Assembly: GCF_018873765.1 (NCBI RefSeq)
Contig: NC_057919.1
Location: 21,802,698-21,866,697 of the forward strand
Direction: 5' to 3'
Length of the DNA stretch: 64,000 nucleotides
Source of the DNA: Telopea speciosissima
Lineage: Eukaryota; Streptophyta; Magnoliopsida; Proteales; Proteaceae
The position numbers and the translations under genes are program-made. Shown here in pieces: positions 22,751 to 34,049 of the stretch. The notes beneath the pieces were generated by a model. The model was not told the DNA's origin and did not search any database. It was given only the letters and a program-made list of their open reading frames with translations. The stretch's first letter is position 1, and each line of letters starts with the position of its first letter.

Positions 22751-24534
22751 TGCCGCTGTTCAATTACCCCTCCCCAGTCTACTCTCACTCGCAGCCTAAG
22801 CAGGTGATGTGCAAAATCAAAAGGCCATGTTTGGAATTCGACAATACAGTGTAAATACCTTTTTTTTCTGATTTTTCGTGTATAACCAAACGAAGCCTAA
22901 ACTGAAATGATTTTGAGCTAACGTTGCTATACACTGCTATAAACCGTAAGATTGGAATCCATTCCCAAGTTCTAAGTTCCACCCACACGAATTTACATAA
23001 AGACCCTTCGACTGGCAGCATTAGCTCAACGCTTCAGCTGGAATCTATAACTTCCATGCTATAATCCAACCCTGGACATTTTTGTCATCGAGCAAAAATA
23101 CCCTCCTCTTTCATTGACATTTTATGGTTTTACAAAAACCGTCATCCTTCACATGAGCGGAAGGATGGCGAATATGGATTGCAGGTCATCTGGGATTGAG
23201 AATCGAGTTTCTCTCTCATCTATTGCTGAACGCTGCTGAACGCAACATTTCATTCCTTTTTTATACTTCCTTTGATAAGTCTTTTATCCATTGGTTTATG
23301 GTTGTTTTTACATGTTATTTTATTTGGAACTTATGTAACAGAGTTCTCAAAGCGTGGCCTTGCTAGTACCTCATTTACTCAAGATAACCTCTTTTTTGAA
23401 TGATAAATTATTTTGTATCAAGGAAGATTCTCAATCAGTGTTATCTGTTAAGCATTTAGCTAGTAAAGCTATGAGAGGTAATTTGAACTTTGTTTTAGCT
23501 TGGAATAATGTAAACATTTGGAAAATTTACACGTACAGCCCTGAGGTAAGGCCTAATTATAGTTCCTCTCATGAGTTTTGGATATTTACACATATCAGGT
23601 TACAACCCCTGTTTTTCAAAATAATTAATAAGTAAACTCACTCTCTTAGTTGTTCCCGTTAGTTGCAAATGGTAAGAGTGTTTGACATTTTATGACCAAT
23701 ATACCTTTGATAGGATAGAATGACATTAATGTCTTCTTCTTCATCGAACCTTTTTCTTCCATTACTTGGTTTGTGGAGCAAGAACATCCCTGCCACGGAT
23801 GAGCTTTTTGGTGAGCACAAGGTTGATAAGAATTAAATCATTCTCTCTCTCTCTCTTCTCTCTCTCTCTCTATTCATTCTCTGTATAAAGATCCAACATT
23901 TGACGGTGGAAAAAAAGTTGAATTTGACCACGAGGCAGAAATTCAATAATGGGCAGCGGTAGAACAAGATTAGTTTTGGTTTTGAATCTCATCCGGCCCA
24001 AATGGGCTCAGATTTAGTCGAAATTTGTGGGGAAGGTAGCTGATACCACGGCCTGTTGATTCCAATCAGACAAAATGAACCTATAATATAAGTGAATGAG
24101 CTGCTACTAATGGTATAAGTTAGCATCCAAGATACTACTTTATTAAGAAGATAGGAGATAATCCTCATTGGTTGTCCTTTTGTGATTTTGTCTCCCTCAT
24201 TTTATTAGATTTAAAAAAAAAAAAAAGAGGGATAGACACACTGCCTGTGTGCAGTAAGCAAGTGGAGTTATTTCAAAGCGGAGAAGAGAGAGATAAACGC
24301 AATGGGTGCTAGCTTAAGATACAATGGTGGTGTGCCCAAAGTTTCCCTCCAAAAAATATCATGATATGCTAATGTTGACAATTAAATATTCAAAAGCCTT
24401 CTTCATGTTATCTCCCATTCACATCCTTTAAGAAGACCTATGGAACGATGAACAATAGGTGCACCCCACCTGCATCTTCTCCTCTAAACCCTCCCCTTCA
24501 AACAATGAAGGACAAAATAATTTTGATTGCATGA
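22751..24534. other. upstream flank of the PPR locus, no gene seen
   Basis: Contains the likely minus-strand promoter of the PPR locus and a CT microsatellite (23841-23871). An open frame at 23354-23635 has no recognisable motif. No other element end is supported. Confidence 0.4.
23841..23871. repeat. (CT)n microsatellite
   Basis: About 31 nt of CT repeats with one interruption. Confidence 0.9.
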
Positions 24535-25375
24535 TGCATAAAGATGAAGCTATTCGGTGATGATAGTATTTTGATAAATGAGATAGTGGAAGGGATTAAT
24601 GCGAAGTTAGAGTTATGGAGATAAAGTTTGGAATCAAGAGGTTTTAAGTTAAGCAGAACAAAGACAGAATATATGATGTATAACTTCAATCAAACCAGGA
24701 GAGGTGACGAAGTTGTGAAACTTGAAGAGCGAGAGCTACCACAAAGTGAATGCTTTAGATACATGGGGTTAACCATTAACAAAGAGGGTGATATAGAGGA
24801 TACTGTTTCCGACACAATTAAAGTAGGATAGATGAAGTGGAGATGTGACTCGGGAGTGTTGTGTGACAAACGCATGCTTGTTAAGCTTAAGAGGAAATTT
24901 TACAAGACAGTAATAAGACTAGCTATGACATATGAGCCGGAATATTGGATAGTTAAAAAGAGTAATATAGATAAGATGAGTATAACGAAGATGAGGATGT
25001 TGAGGAGAATGTACGACAAGACCAAGAGAAATAGAGTAAGGAATGATTGTATTAGAGCCGAATTGGGAGTTGCACCAATCCAGGATAAGGTCCGTGAGAA
25101 CCACTTGAGGTGGTATGGTCATGTACAAAGGAGACCCATGGATGCGACAGTAAGGAAAAGTGACTAGATTCAGTTTGACAGACCTAAAAGAGGTAGGGAC
25201 AAGCCTAAAATGACTACTGGAGAAGCCTAAAATGACTACTGGAGAAGTGGTAAGAAAGGATATGCAAGTGGTAGGGCTTGATCCTAGTATGACCGCGAAT
25301 AGAGTTGTTTGGAGGAGAAAGACCCATGTAGCCGATCCCCACATCATTAGTGATGTGATCACCATGTGATGATAC
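24535..25375 (+). mobile_element. RTE-clade LINE, 3' fragment
   Basis: The C-terminal part of an RTE-type reverse transcriptase is recognisable in order: GDDSILINE, ESRGFKLSRTKTEYM, ECFRYMGLTINKEGDIED, MKWRCDSGVLCDKR, LRRMYDKTKRNRVRND, and LRWYGHVQRRPMDA near 25105-25145. Stops (near 24625, 24829 and 25165) and a 21-bp tandem duplication at about 25205-25246 break it. The tail (GTGATCACCATGTGATGATA) is the short A/T-poor end usual for RTE elements rather than poly(A). Confidence 0.85.
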
Positions 25376-25754
25376 TCTTATCACATCATAAACTCCTACC
25401 CCTATTGTTTAGGGTCGAAACTATCCCTCTTCTTGGGCATCTGACGATATCGATGCCCATATCGAATGAATGGGTGAAGAGAAACTCGGACCTAAAAAAA
25501 ATGGATTCTTAAAACTATATGATTTTATGGCATTTAAAAAGCACAATTGCATCATTTTTATATTGTCATTTCAAATTCAACATTACACAAAAATAAAAAT
25601 AATTTAGTTAATTATCATAAGTTTATATCTACAATGGAAACAATGCATATGTCTTCTTATATTCACATTTGTACTAAAGTCCATGATCTCATTTTAAATA
25701 AATATGAAGAATAAAATTGGAGGAATTGTACCAAGAAAAAAAAAAAAAAAGGAA

Positions 25755-25970
25755 AAGGAGAGGATGATTTGTGTTTCTAGGGCTATGAATAATGTTTCGG
25801 ATGCCCTAGCTAGGAAGGCACTGTCTCTTGGGTACATCTCTTGGGTACATGACAGATTGGCCTAACTCCATTCGGTGGCTTCAGGAGCTTTGTGATTCTG
25901 AGGTGACTGGTTGTACTCACCCCTCTCATCAATAAATTCCCCGTTTACCAAAAAAAAAAAAAAAAAAAAA
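25755..25970 (+). mobile_element. short L1-type LINE 3' end with poly(A)
   Basis: About 200 bp encode the end of an RNase H domain (SRAMNNVSDALARKALSLG) followed by a short 3' UTR and a 21-nt poly(A) at about 25949-25970. The strong 5' truncation is typical of L1 insertion. Target duplication is unclear. Confidence 0.65.
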
Positions 25971-26845
25971 TTCTTCCTCTTTGTTTGGTTATAGTTGAAT
26001 TGATGAAATGAATGTCTTAAAAAAACGAAGCGTTTGTTTCAATGAAATTTTCCTTTTAGATAAAAATGATACTTTGGCCATTTTGTTTTCAACATTTTTG
26101 TGAACCTTTTTGGCTTTGAGTTGTTTAAAGCATAGTTGGAAAACCAGGTTCTGACTCGGCCGAGTCACCCAAGTCGAGTAAAAAAATCACAAAGCCTGGT
26201 CAAGAGTTGTGTAGACTCAGCCAATGTAAAAAATGACCTGACTCGGTCAGATTCAATCCGAGTCAAAGGAGAATCGATGTTTTTTAATTGAGTCTCGTTA
26301 AACTAGGCGAGTCCCGTCACGTTCCTTCTTTCCCATATCCGACGCCCTTGTTCAAGAGTCTAATCTCTAAAACTCTAACTCCGTGATGAAGCTTTTTCCA
26401 TGGCTTGTTTTCTTGACAGAAAAAGCCATTAGTAAAGTTTTTGAATGAGAGGTCCAATCGTGCTAGTCAATTGGGTCAGAGGGAACTTCTCGGAGAAGAG
26501 TTAGTTCTGGAGAAAGACTACCATGAATAAGATATGTTTATGAATAGTTTGTAATGAGGAAAGATTCGATAAAAACACTTTAATTCACCTTTTCCCAAAT
26601 AAACAACCATGAATAAGATATGTTCATGTTGTAATCCGAACAAAGATGAATAAATTGTAAGGGGAAGAATGGAAGATAACTAATATTTAAATCAATGGAT
26701 AAATAGAGTTCGTAGCGAAATCATTGTTAAAAATCATATAATTATTTATCATTAGCTGTGAAGGGAAGATAATTAATATTGAAATCAATGAATACTTATT
26801 GAGAAGATAACTAATATTGAAATCACAAAATGAACCCTACTATCA
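25971..26845. other. stretch without recognisable gene
   Basis: Contains a region rich in ACTCGG/CCGAGT words (26130-26320), common in dispersed plant repeats, but no defined element. Two GATAACTAATATT-type direct repeats occur near 26675-26820. No coding. Confidence 0.4.
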
Positions 26846-27122
26846 AATCATTTAGAGTAAATTATAGATCACCCCCTGATTTTCAATCGAAACTCAGATC
26901 ACCCCCTGGTTTTTGAAAAAACTCAAATCACCCCCTAGTTTAGATCCCAAAATGACAAAGTAGTCCGTAACGTTAGTTTTATGCTATTAAGTGATGATGT
27001 CAGCCAGTTAAATAAATTTAAGTCCCTAAACTACCCTTGACCAATGTTGATTTACGATTTTACACTTGTAACTAAAAACCCAAATTCATCATCTTCCTCA
27101 CACCTGCAACTTACCTGGAACG

Positions 27123-27346
27123 TTGCCGGAAATCTACCAGAGCTCGAAGAGATTGTTATTGAGAATGAGAGATGGGTTGGAGAGGCTCGAACGCTTGGAA
27201 TTCTCGTCATCATCGAATGGCCTTGATTCTCCGGAACTCTCTTTCTCTGTCAAGAAAGACATCGCTCGGATCCAATCTCTCTGTGTCGAGATGGATCGCC
27301 TCTGGAGATCCATCGCTTCCAAACCCCAACGTGATCTTTGGAAGCG
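27123..27346 (+). pseudogene. captured membrin (Golgi SNARE) exon 1
   Basis: Open frame with PEIYQSSKRLLLRMRDGLER, LERLEFSSSSNGLDSPELS, SVKKDIARIQSLCVEMDRLW and RSIASKPQRDLWKR. This matches the N-terminal habc-type region of plant membrin (MEMB11/MEMB12), the Qb-SNARE of ER-Golgi traffic. The exon ends at a donor (GCG|GTAACA, 27346/27347), where the parent gene would continue into the rest of the Habc helices, SNARE motif and C-terminal anchor; these are all absent here. The parent start ATG is not conserved: the frame opens only at TTG (27123), with no in-frame ATG nearby. It is thus a fragment, not a functional SNARE, although a chimeric transcript is possible. Confidence 0.8.
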
Positions 27347-27360
27347 GTAACAATTCCTAT

Positions 27361-27514
27361 AACCCTAATTTCTCTTTTACCTTCGTTACCTGATCGATTT
27401 GATCCCTTATTTTGAGTACCAAACAGACAAATATGTAAACCCTAATTTCTCTTTTACCTTCATTACCCAATCGATTTGATCCCTTATTTTGAGTACCAAA
27501 CAGACAAATATGTG
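27361..27514 (+). repeat. 77-bp tandem duplication in the captured intron
   Basis: Two successive units of 77 bp, beginning AACCCTAATTTCTCTTTTAC at 27361 and at 27438, differ at only a few positions (CGTTACCTG against CATTACCCA). It lies just after the captured exon's donor, inside the Pack-MULE. Confidence 0.85.
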
Positions 27515-28194
27515 ATTCGATCTCAACTTGGGGCATCTCGATCTCATTTGTATGAAAGAAATGATTCCTTTAGATGGGTTTTTGAATGAAAACTAGTGAA
27601 ATTGCGATGGGTTGTTTTAATGGAAACTCATGATTGGATGATTCAGTCTTTCTATCCAAGCAGAACAATTTGACGATGAAAATCATAATTAATTAAGTTT
27701 CATTTCATTTGGTAGTTTGCAATCTCATGGATTTTTGAATAGTTGGTATTAAGTGCTTGGTCATTCGAGCAGATTGGGGTAGACCTCTACACAATTTTCT
27801 GGTGGTTTAGTTTATATGAATGTTGAGAAGTGGCATAACTATAGAATCTGTCATGAGTCTTTAACTTCCTATTTTACATTACAAGATAATGTCAAAGCGC
27901 CGATAATGTAGCGGATAACAAGCAGAGGCAGCGGCGGCGATGGTGGTGGCGGTGCTGCCAGCGGTTGCAGGAAAGGAGTAGGGTATTTTAGGTTGAAGAT
28001 GAAGGAAGGGTAGTATTGTAAATTTAATTCTAATGTTTTAGTACAAGGGTAAAATAGTCCTTTCACACCAATAACTAACTGCAGACTAATACCGTTACTA
28101 TAGAGGGACTGATTTGAGTTTTTTCAAAAACCAGGAGGTGATCTGAGTTTCGATTGAAAACCAAGGGGTGATCTGTAATTTACCCAATCAATTA

Positions 28195-29440
28195 TATGAC
28201 AACCAACTAATTTTGTATAGTGAACAAAGAGATCAATGGAAGAAGCATTGCTACAAATCAATTTCCCTATTTCTATAACCTCATAGTCATTGATTTTTAA
28301 CAGTTCCCCTTACAACCAGAAATTTGCTCACTAATATTGAAATCAATGGATAATCAATTCACCAATTCATAGTCTTATATTCAATGATTTTTGTTATTGG
28401 TTTCATTTGGTCGATTTTCGGTTTGTAATCGGTTGGTCCGGTGCTGTCCGGTTTTCAGCCGGTCCCGTCATACCCCAGTTCAAAACCAATCCAATAAGAA
28501 TCGACTCGGTTCGGTTTGGATTTTTTTGATCGGTTTCGGTCGGTCTTAATGGTTTGGGCTAGGTTTTGACACCCTTATATTGATGCCCACTTCTATCCTT
28601 CTTTCGTGTGGGATATGGGAATCGGGAATCGGATTGGAGCTAACCCGTTAGGAATCGAAATTGACTCGCTAGGAATCGGAACTGATTCACCTAATAGCTT
28701 ATTTGTGCGGTTCTGAATTTACCTCTTAAGTTCTTGGTCCGATTATGGATCTACCAATTAAGTTATTGGTCTCCCAACGGTTCTAGAATTGATAAACCAA
28801 CTAAGAACCATTAGAATCGGAATTGGTAGAACTGATTCACATCCACATCCTAACCCTATATATTATATAATTATTAAGACTTAAGGTTATGACAGCTAAG
28901 GTCAATCCCTTTATTTTGTTTATTCTTTCAATTTTGACTGGTACCTCTTGTCCCATATAGTATTTTATTAAAGATCCAATTGTTAATTTATAGTTCCATT
29001 TAGGAATGCTAACCTAAGAACATACCTTAAAATAATATTAGTTTATGAGGGTGATGGTGTTCCTACTTATATTGAATATAAAATAAGAAATAATATGGAC
29101 TAGTTTCGTGATTTGAGAAAAAAATATGATGGTGGATTGTATATCTCGTGTGATTGATATTAGTCTTATTATAGTATTATTGAATATATGTAGTATGTGT
29201 TAGTGATTTTTTCTATTTTTAATTTTAAACTACTTGAAACCGATTAGGAACCGGAATTGGAACCAGACTAGTACATCCATTAATTAATGGTATTGAATCT
29301 CAGATTTGAAACCGATTAACTTATTGGTAAGGTTCTGGTATTAATCTCCTAGAGTTAGAACCTTTAAAGAACTAGACCGATAGCTCCTAACCAGACCAAT
29401 TGACACCCTTAACTGCGGCTGAGTAATGCCAGTGGACTAG
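28195..29440. other. stretch without recognisable gene
   Basis: Runs rich in GGTTCGGTTTGG/CGGTCC (28390-28580) and GGAATCGGAAT (28610-28860) words, which are low-complexity dispersed sequence. No coding and no defined termini. Confidence 0.4.
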
Positions 29441-30553
29441 AGTCAGCCATGCCGATAGGAGCATTACGTACAATATTTTGTTAAGGGCCATGATGAGTTG
29501 TGGTAGTTGTAGTATAGCTGTAGTATCGTAGAATACGATAGAATCCACCATTCTTCTTGCTATTTATAATAAGACCGTACCCCTTTTTAGTACTCTTTAG
29601 CAGACTATAATATCTTCCTGAATTAGAGTACATTATGCTTTGAACACAAAAGCTTTTTGCCTCCACAGCATATAGAGCATGTATGAGGAAGATGATACTA
29701 AAACATTAGGGCTTCAATAACTTTTATCACTTGGTGATTCAATCATGTTCAACCCTCTAAAAAATAAAAGGAAAAAGTTCATTGTGTGGGCCTCTAGAGC
29801 CTGCATGCGTGCCGGGCAATGGGAGTGCATGCGCAAACATTGTCTAGGACAAGATTTCCACCTTTTCATGAGGGTAACATGATACTTTCACATGCTTCGG
29901 TGTCTAGGCACAAGAACCAAGCAGACCACACAACCAGATAGCCTTTTTTTCCCCAAAAATAAATTGTAACTTATAGTACTGGGAGTTTAATAGACCCTTC
30001 ATCCTGACACTACATGAAATAAATGTCTAAGTCTTCTCTGTGGCATGGTTGGACCAAAATACTACACATGTGTTAATATTATACATTACAGGATGAATGA
30101 TATGAGTGGGTCCATAGACTTCAGAAGTTCAGAGCTTATGTTCCCCTTTCCCTCTACCATAGGATTCTAAACTTATAAACTGATTTGAACAAAAAGAACG
30201 TTAATGTATACGCAGATCAATTGTTAAGGTTTCATATTCAAGACCAATGACTCATCAATTATGTCTACGTGGACATTGGACTTTGGATATCTAATTATGT
30301 ATCAGGGATGTATGGTGATCATAGTTAGCAAAAATGTGTTTAAAACATCATCTCAAACATATTTCAGTATTTTTTTAAAAATTTTTTTTTTTAAATTGTT
30401 TTAAATGTGTTTTATCGTTTGTTTTCCTAATATATGGGAAAAAAGACAAACAACAAGTATTCCCATTTTAAACGCGTTTAAAACACATTTCCATTTTTTT
30501 GGCATAACATTCGCAAATAGTTTTTCTTACACTTGTAATGATGGAGGATTGAG
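29441..30553. other. 3' flank of PUP copy 1, shared with 42.3-43.7 kb
   Basis: Segments at 29590-29770 and 30145-30310 are clearly related to 42365-42390 with 43180-43265 and to 43470-43680 (for example TTTAAACTTATAAACTGATT-type text, AAGGTTTCATATTCAAG). Between about 30325 and 30515, an insert with TTTAAAACACATTT inverted arms is absent from the matching 3' flank of PUP copy 2, suggesting a small inverted-repeat element. Confidence 0.55.
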
Positions 30554-32771
30554 TCAAGGATTTTCAGGTTCTAGAATTTCATTGCTTTTCTTGTTTGCTT
30601 TGAGCTCACCATAGAGATAGGAGGCAAAACCCCAAAATGACAGTGCGAGAGAAACCCCCTTCTCAGCTGTGAATGACTCTTGGAAGATGAAAACGGCTAT
30701 GACCTCTGTGATTGGTAGTACACTGCAAATTATGACAGCAGCGAATAATGAGGAGCCATAAAAAATGACACCAATTGCTCCCAAGAAGAAGAACTGATAA
30801 ATAATTGCAGTGAATGCCACCACCAAGTAGTACTTGGCTTCCCCAAGTTCATACTCTCTTGCCTCTCTTGGAATTACCTAACATTTAAATAAAATAACAT
30901 TAGTGACGAAAAAGCTGCTAGTGATTAACTCAAATTGGATCCCATAGTTCTATTTTTTTTTAAAAAGTTTTAATTTTTATATTAATCAAATTTTTTTTTT
31001 GGTAAACAAAGCTTCACTAATAAAACATGTAGAACACATGGATTTTGAATTACAAGTTTCTAGAAACCATGAAGTGAAAATAAGCCAGACAGTCCTACAT
31101 GAAATAGACCGAACCTTCCTTGCAAGGGATGCATCACAATTAGGCTTAAGAGATCCTCTTGCTGGTAGATGCCATAAACATTGAGCCAACCAACTTGTAT
31201 ATCTATCAATCAACGAGAATGGTTCAGGTTCTCATACGAGAAATTCTCATATGCTAGATGACACACATATGGAAATCCAAGAAAGTACATGGATTCCATA
31301 TGTGTGTCAATTGGCGTATGAGAGAACCTGATCCAGACCCCCCAACCAACAACCTTGCCTAGCAAAGTTTGGCAAGAAAACAACATGCAAAAGGAGATTA
31401 AAAAACTCCTAAAGAATGAGACACGTGTCTATCTTTCATAGACGGCAAAAATTAAAGACATTAAAATCCAACCCAACCTAACTCTGACCATGATTTTCAA
31501 ACTGATGATATCCTAATGTGATTCGTTTGAAGTTTTAACCAATAAAAAACGCTAGTCTAAAGTGGTAGTGCAAATATCTAGAGTCCAGACAAACCATGGG
31601 ACTCTGTCAGGGGCCAACTACTACTGCTTGGGGCCTTGGGGGAATTGGATCTTATCCAGCTGTGGATAGAAAAAACAGGGGTAAGGTAGTCATTTCACAG
31701 GTGGGTCTCACCTAGGCCTCACATGTGAAATGACCACCCTCCCCCTGTATTTAGGGTGGTTTTTGGTGTTGCACAGTGCAGCTCCCGCCACAGCTGCACA
31801 AGATCCAAGTCCGGCCTTGGGGGTAAGCTTACCGTAAGTACCCTAGCTATCATTTGATTATGACTCACTTAATTAATTGGCCTTTTCCATTGGCATCATG
31901 ATAAAGTGACACCTTGATCAAGTGGGTGTCCTGTTCACATAGACTTACTAGTAGATAGAATCTCAACATGAGAGAATGAGAGAGTGAGAGAGAGAACCTG
32001 GAAGTCTTTGTTGACGAGCATCCCTATTGTGCAGAAAAGAGTTGCAAAGATGGAAATGACCAATTGCATCTCAATAACGAGAGAGAAGGTAATGGTCTGT
32101 TTGGCTTTCTTGTAAGTCAGCTCCACCAAGGGAAGAACCAGCCCATACAATGCTGCCGCCGCGATGGTCATGAAAAAACCAATCAGATACTGCTTGTTGG
32201 ACTCATTAGCCGGGCGGTCGACGCTTGTATTGAGGCCAAGCACCACGCCCGCCACGGTTAACAACGCGATCGAATTGATGGAGAAAGGGGTGAAGCTTTG
32301 CCTAACTAGAAGAAAAGCAAAGACTGCAGTGAAGGCCAGATGACTTGCAATTATAATGGAAACAGTCGAAACAGGTAAAAGGGACACGCCGTAGGCGTAG
32401 ATGTAGTCGTCCAGTCCGGTGAGGATGCCGATAATAGCACAGGCGATGAAGACGAAGGGCTTCATTAAGAAGAGTCTCGTGGCATCATGTGAATCTCCTC
32501 TTCCCTTGCTACGGCGGCGCTTCAAGTAAGAAGCTGCAAAAGGGAATAGAATGACGGGCCAACCACCCGTCTCCAACCAGCTTGAGAACCAAATTCGTTT
32601 GCCACCGTGGACGAAGTAGAGCCGTAGTAGAAGGGGTCCGGCACAGTTGCCGATGCCCAACATGGCACAGTTTAGCAGGAGGAGGCTTCTTTTGAGGGCT
32701 TTCTTTATCTTTGCATCCTCTTTCTTCACCACCTCTTGGTGGCTAACCTCCATACCAGGCTCCATCTCCAT
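30554..32771 (-). CDS. purine permease-like transporter, PUP copy 1 (two exons)
   Basis: Exon 1 spans 32771-31998 and exon 2 spans 30877-30554, joined in phase 0 (DFQ|VIPRE) across a 1120-bp intron with GT/AG ends (CAG|GTTCTC; TTAG). The 365-residue product belongs to the plant purine permease (PUP) family of the drug/metabolite transporter superfamily: ten predicted helices carrying adenine, cytokinin or related heterocycles across the plasma membrane. Family motifs include IGNCAGPLLLRLYF, the GG-KRIWFSSWLETGGWPV segment, LTGLDDYIYAYG, and GVIFYGSSLFAAVI with VLPITEVIAVFIFQE in exon 2. ATG at 32771 is chosen because it has a good context and the upstream open frame is only a translated CT microsatellite. 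The substrate cannot be told from sequence. Confidence 0.92.
30985..31215 (-). mobile_element. short LINE fragment in PUP copy 1 intron
   Basis: On the minus strand: LPARGSLKPNCDASLARK, the start of an L1-type RNase H domain, followed by a jump to a tail-like EALFTKKK and a poly(A) run seen as T at 30990-31001. Internally deleted and non-functional. Confidence 0.6.
31221..31335. repeat. fold-back element F3
   Basis: Near-palindrome: CAGGTTCTCATACG on the left pairs with CGTATGAGAGAACCTG on the right, and ACACACATATGGAATCC-type arms pair further in. It lies in the PUP copy 1 intron. Confidence 0.7.
31641..31811. repeat. fold-back element F4
   Basis: Arms: GAATTGGATCTTATCCAGCT on the left pair with AGCTGCACAAGATCCAAGT on the right. 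An inner pair is GGTAGTCATTTCACAGGTG against CACATGTGAAATGACCACC. The matching position in the PUP copy 2 intron (about 40200-40235) lacks it, so it inserted after the gene duplication. Confidence 0.75.
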
Positions 32772-32781
32772 GGCAATGGCT

Positions 32782-32784
<3 letters not shown>

Positions 32785-32815
<31 letters not shown>
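32785..32815. repeat. (GA)n microsatellite in PUP copy 1 5' UTR
   Basis: About 31 nt of GA, read as CT on the coding strand, 14 bp before the start codon. A shorter homologue sits at 41900-41923 before PUP copy 2. Confidence 0.9.
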
Positions 32816-32816
<1 letters not shown>

Positions 32817-33264
32817 AAGTTGAAAGAGCAAGTAAACTAGAATTTATTTGTGGACAACGCAGCTAAATTACAACAGATACCACTCGGTCAAAATGTCAAC
32901 TGCTGCCCTTGGACTTATGCTGGTCTTCCCAAGCTAGCAGCCAACTGCTGCGCCAAAGTGCAAGCCCCTAACATGGAAAGAGGTATCGATATCAGATCAA
33001 TGATATCAGCTAAATTGTATCGGTATCGGCCAAGGCTGATCCAGATCTCTGGCCAATCCTAGGTCAGGAATTGGTATCGAATCAAGGTAATATCATAAAA
33101 ATCCGATTTTTAATGAAAGCTGAGGTAAAACTGTTTCGCAAGTTGACACGGGGCCAGAAGAATGGAGGGAGAAGTCCCGCAAGTCGCTGAAACTGTTTCG
33201 CCCCAGTCTCTTTAGTCGGAAAATTATCCTCTCCAATTCTCTATAGGTCGGCAGTGTGGCAGTG
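32816..33264. other. 5' flank of PUP copy 1
   Basis: Likely promoter region. The segment 32900-33110 (TATCGGTATCGGCCAAGGCT core) is a dispersed repeat with a close relative at 57855-58080 and a looser one at 38390-38640. Confidence 0.5.
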
Positions 33265-33380
33265 CTAGTGTGGATGTCCGACACGTGGTAGCTCAGATAT
33301 CCAATAGTTCGAACTCATTGACTATGTTGAGCTCAAACCGTTGGATGTCCGAGATGCCACGTGTCAGACATCCACACTAG
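33265..33380. repeat. fold-back element F6
   Basis: CTAGTGTGGATGTCCGACAC on the left pairs with GTGTCAGACATCCACACTAG on the right, and GAGCTCAA-type arms pair further in. About 0.5 kb upstream of PUP copy 1. Confidence 0.8.
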
Positions 33381-33775
33381 TCTCCATCACCTTTAAATAT
33401 TCATCCAGAGAGAAAGAAAATGACACCCAATTAACATTAAGAGTTCCATGGTAGCTGTAAGATATGGGATCTGAAGATATACCTTCGGGGAGATGCGTGG
33501 CGCCCGTGGGTAGTACCTATGAGGCACCACTTAAATATCGCGAGAGGGTGTCTATCAAACAATGGGAAAGTGCATTGTCCAAACCCGATGACATTGAAAT
33601 CTAATCACATAACGAAGTGTTTTTGTCCAAAACTGATTAAAACTAATGACATTGACCAAATCAAGACAAAATAACCCTACTAAATCAAAATGAAATCTAA
33701 TCACATAATGAAATGCATTGTCCAAACCCGAATCAAGCTGTATAAACATTGTACCAAGCATAGGGAAAATTGAAA

Positions 33776-33964
33776 TTTTTTTTTTTGGAGGGGGGGGGGG
33801 GGGTGGAACTGGAGACACGAACCAAGAGATACTGGGGCCCCCATGTTCATCAGGGAGTTTCTTCTCAGGTGGGTGGCCCCAAGGGGGGAGGCGGAGTCAA
33901 ACTCAGGACCTTCAGCTTCCTTAGGACAAGGCCCCTTGCCAACTGCGCTGCCCCTTGGGGTTGC
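33776..33964 (-). mobile_element. tRNA-derived SINE, family S1
   Basis: On the minus strand an A-box-like GGCAGCGCAGTTGGCAAGG and a B-box-like GGTCCTGAGTTTGACTCC are followed by a C-rich body and a poly(A) end (T run at 33776-33786). It is flanked by AAAATTGAA at 33766-33774 and 33966-33974, a target duplication typical of retroposition. A sister copy lies at 58924-59154. Confidence 0.8.
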
Positions 33965-34049
33965 AAAAATTGAATGTTCTATTCTTGGTTGATTAAATGG
34001 CCTATCGATCAAATTGGAATTGGATAGCTTATTTTGGAAGGGGACTATT

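Larger units (their letters stand above)
26855..28185 (+). mobile_element. Pack-MULE carrying a membrin exon
   Basis: Terminal inverted repeats of about 85-90 bp: left GAGTAAATTATAGATCACCC, and the reverse complement of the right GGGTAAATTACAGATCACCC. Both continue through TTTTCAATCGAAACTCAGATC and TTTTTGAAAAAACTCAAATC. The element is flanked by 9-bp duplications AATCATTTA (26846-26854) and AATCAATTA (28186-28194), differing at one base. Long TIRs with a 9-bp duplication define a Mutator-like element. There is no transposase gene. The 1331-bp interior carries a host exon and its intron start, so it fits the Pack-MULE definition. Confidence 0.88.

Noticed and set aside
32771..32831. N-terminal extension LSLSLSLS of PUP copy 1
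   Set aside because: It is a translated CT microsatellite; the ATG at 32771 is conserved between both copies and gives the normal family length.
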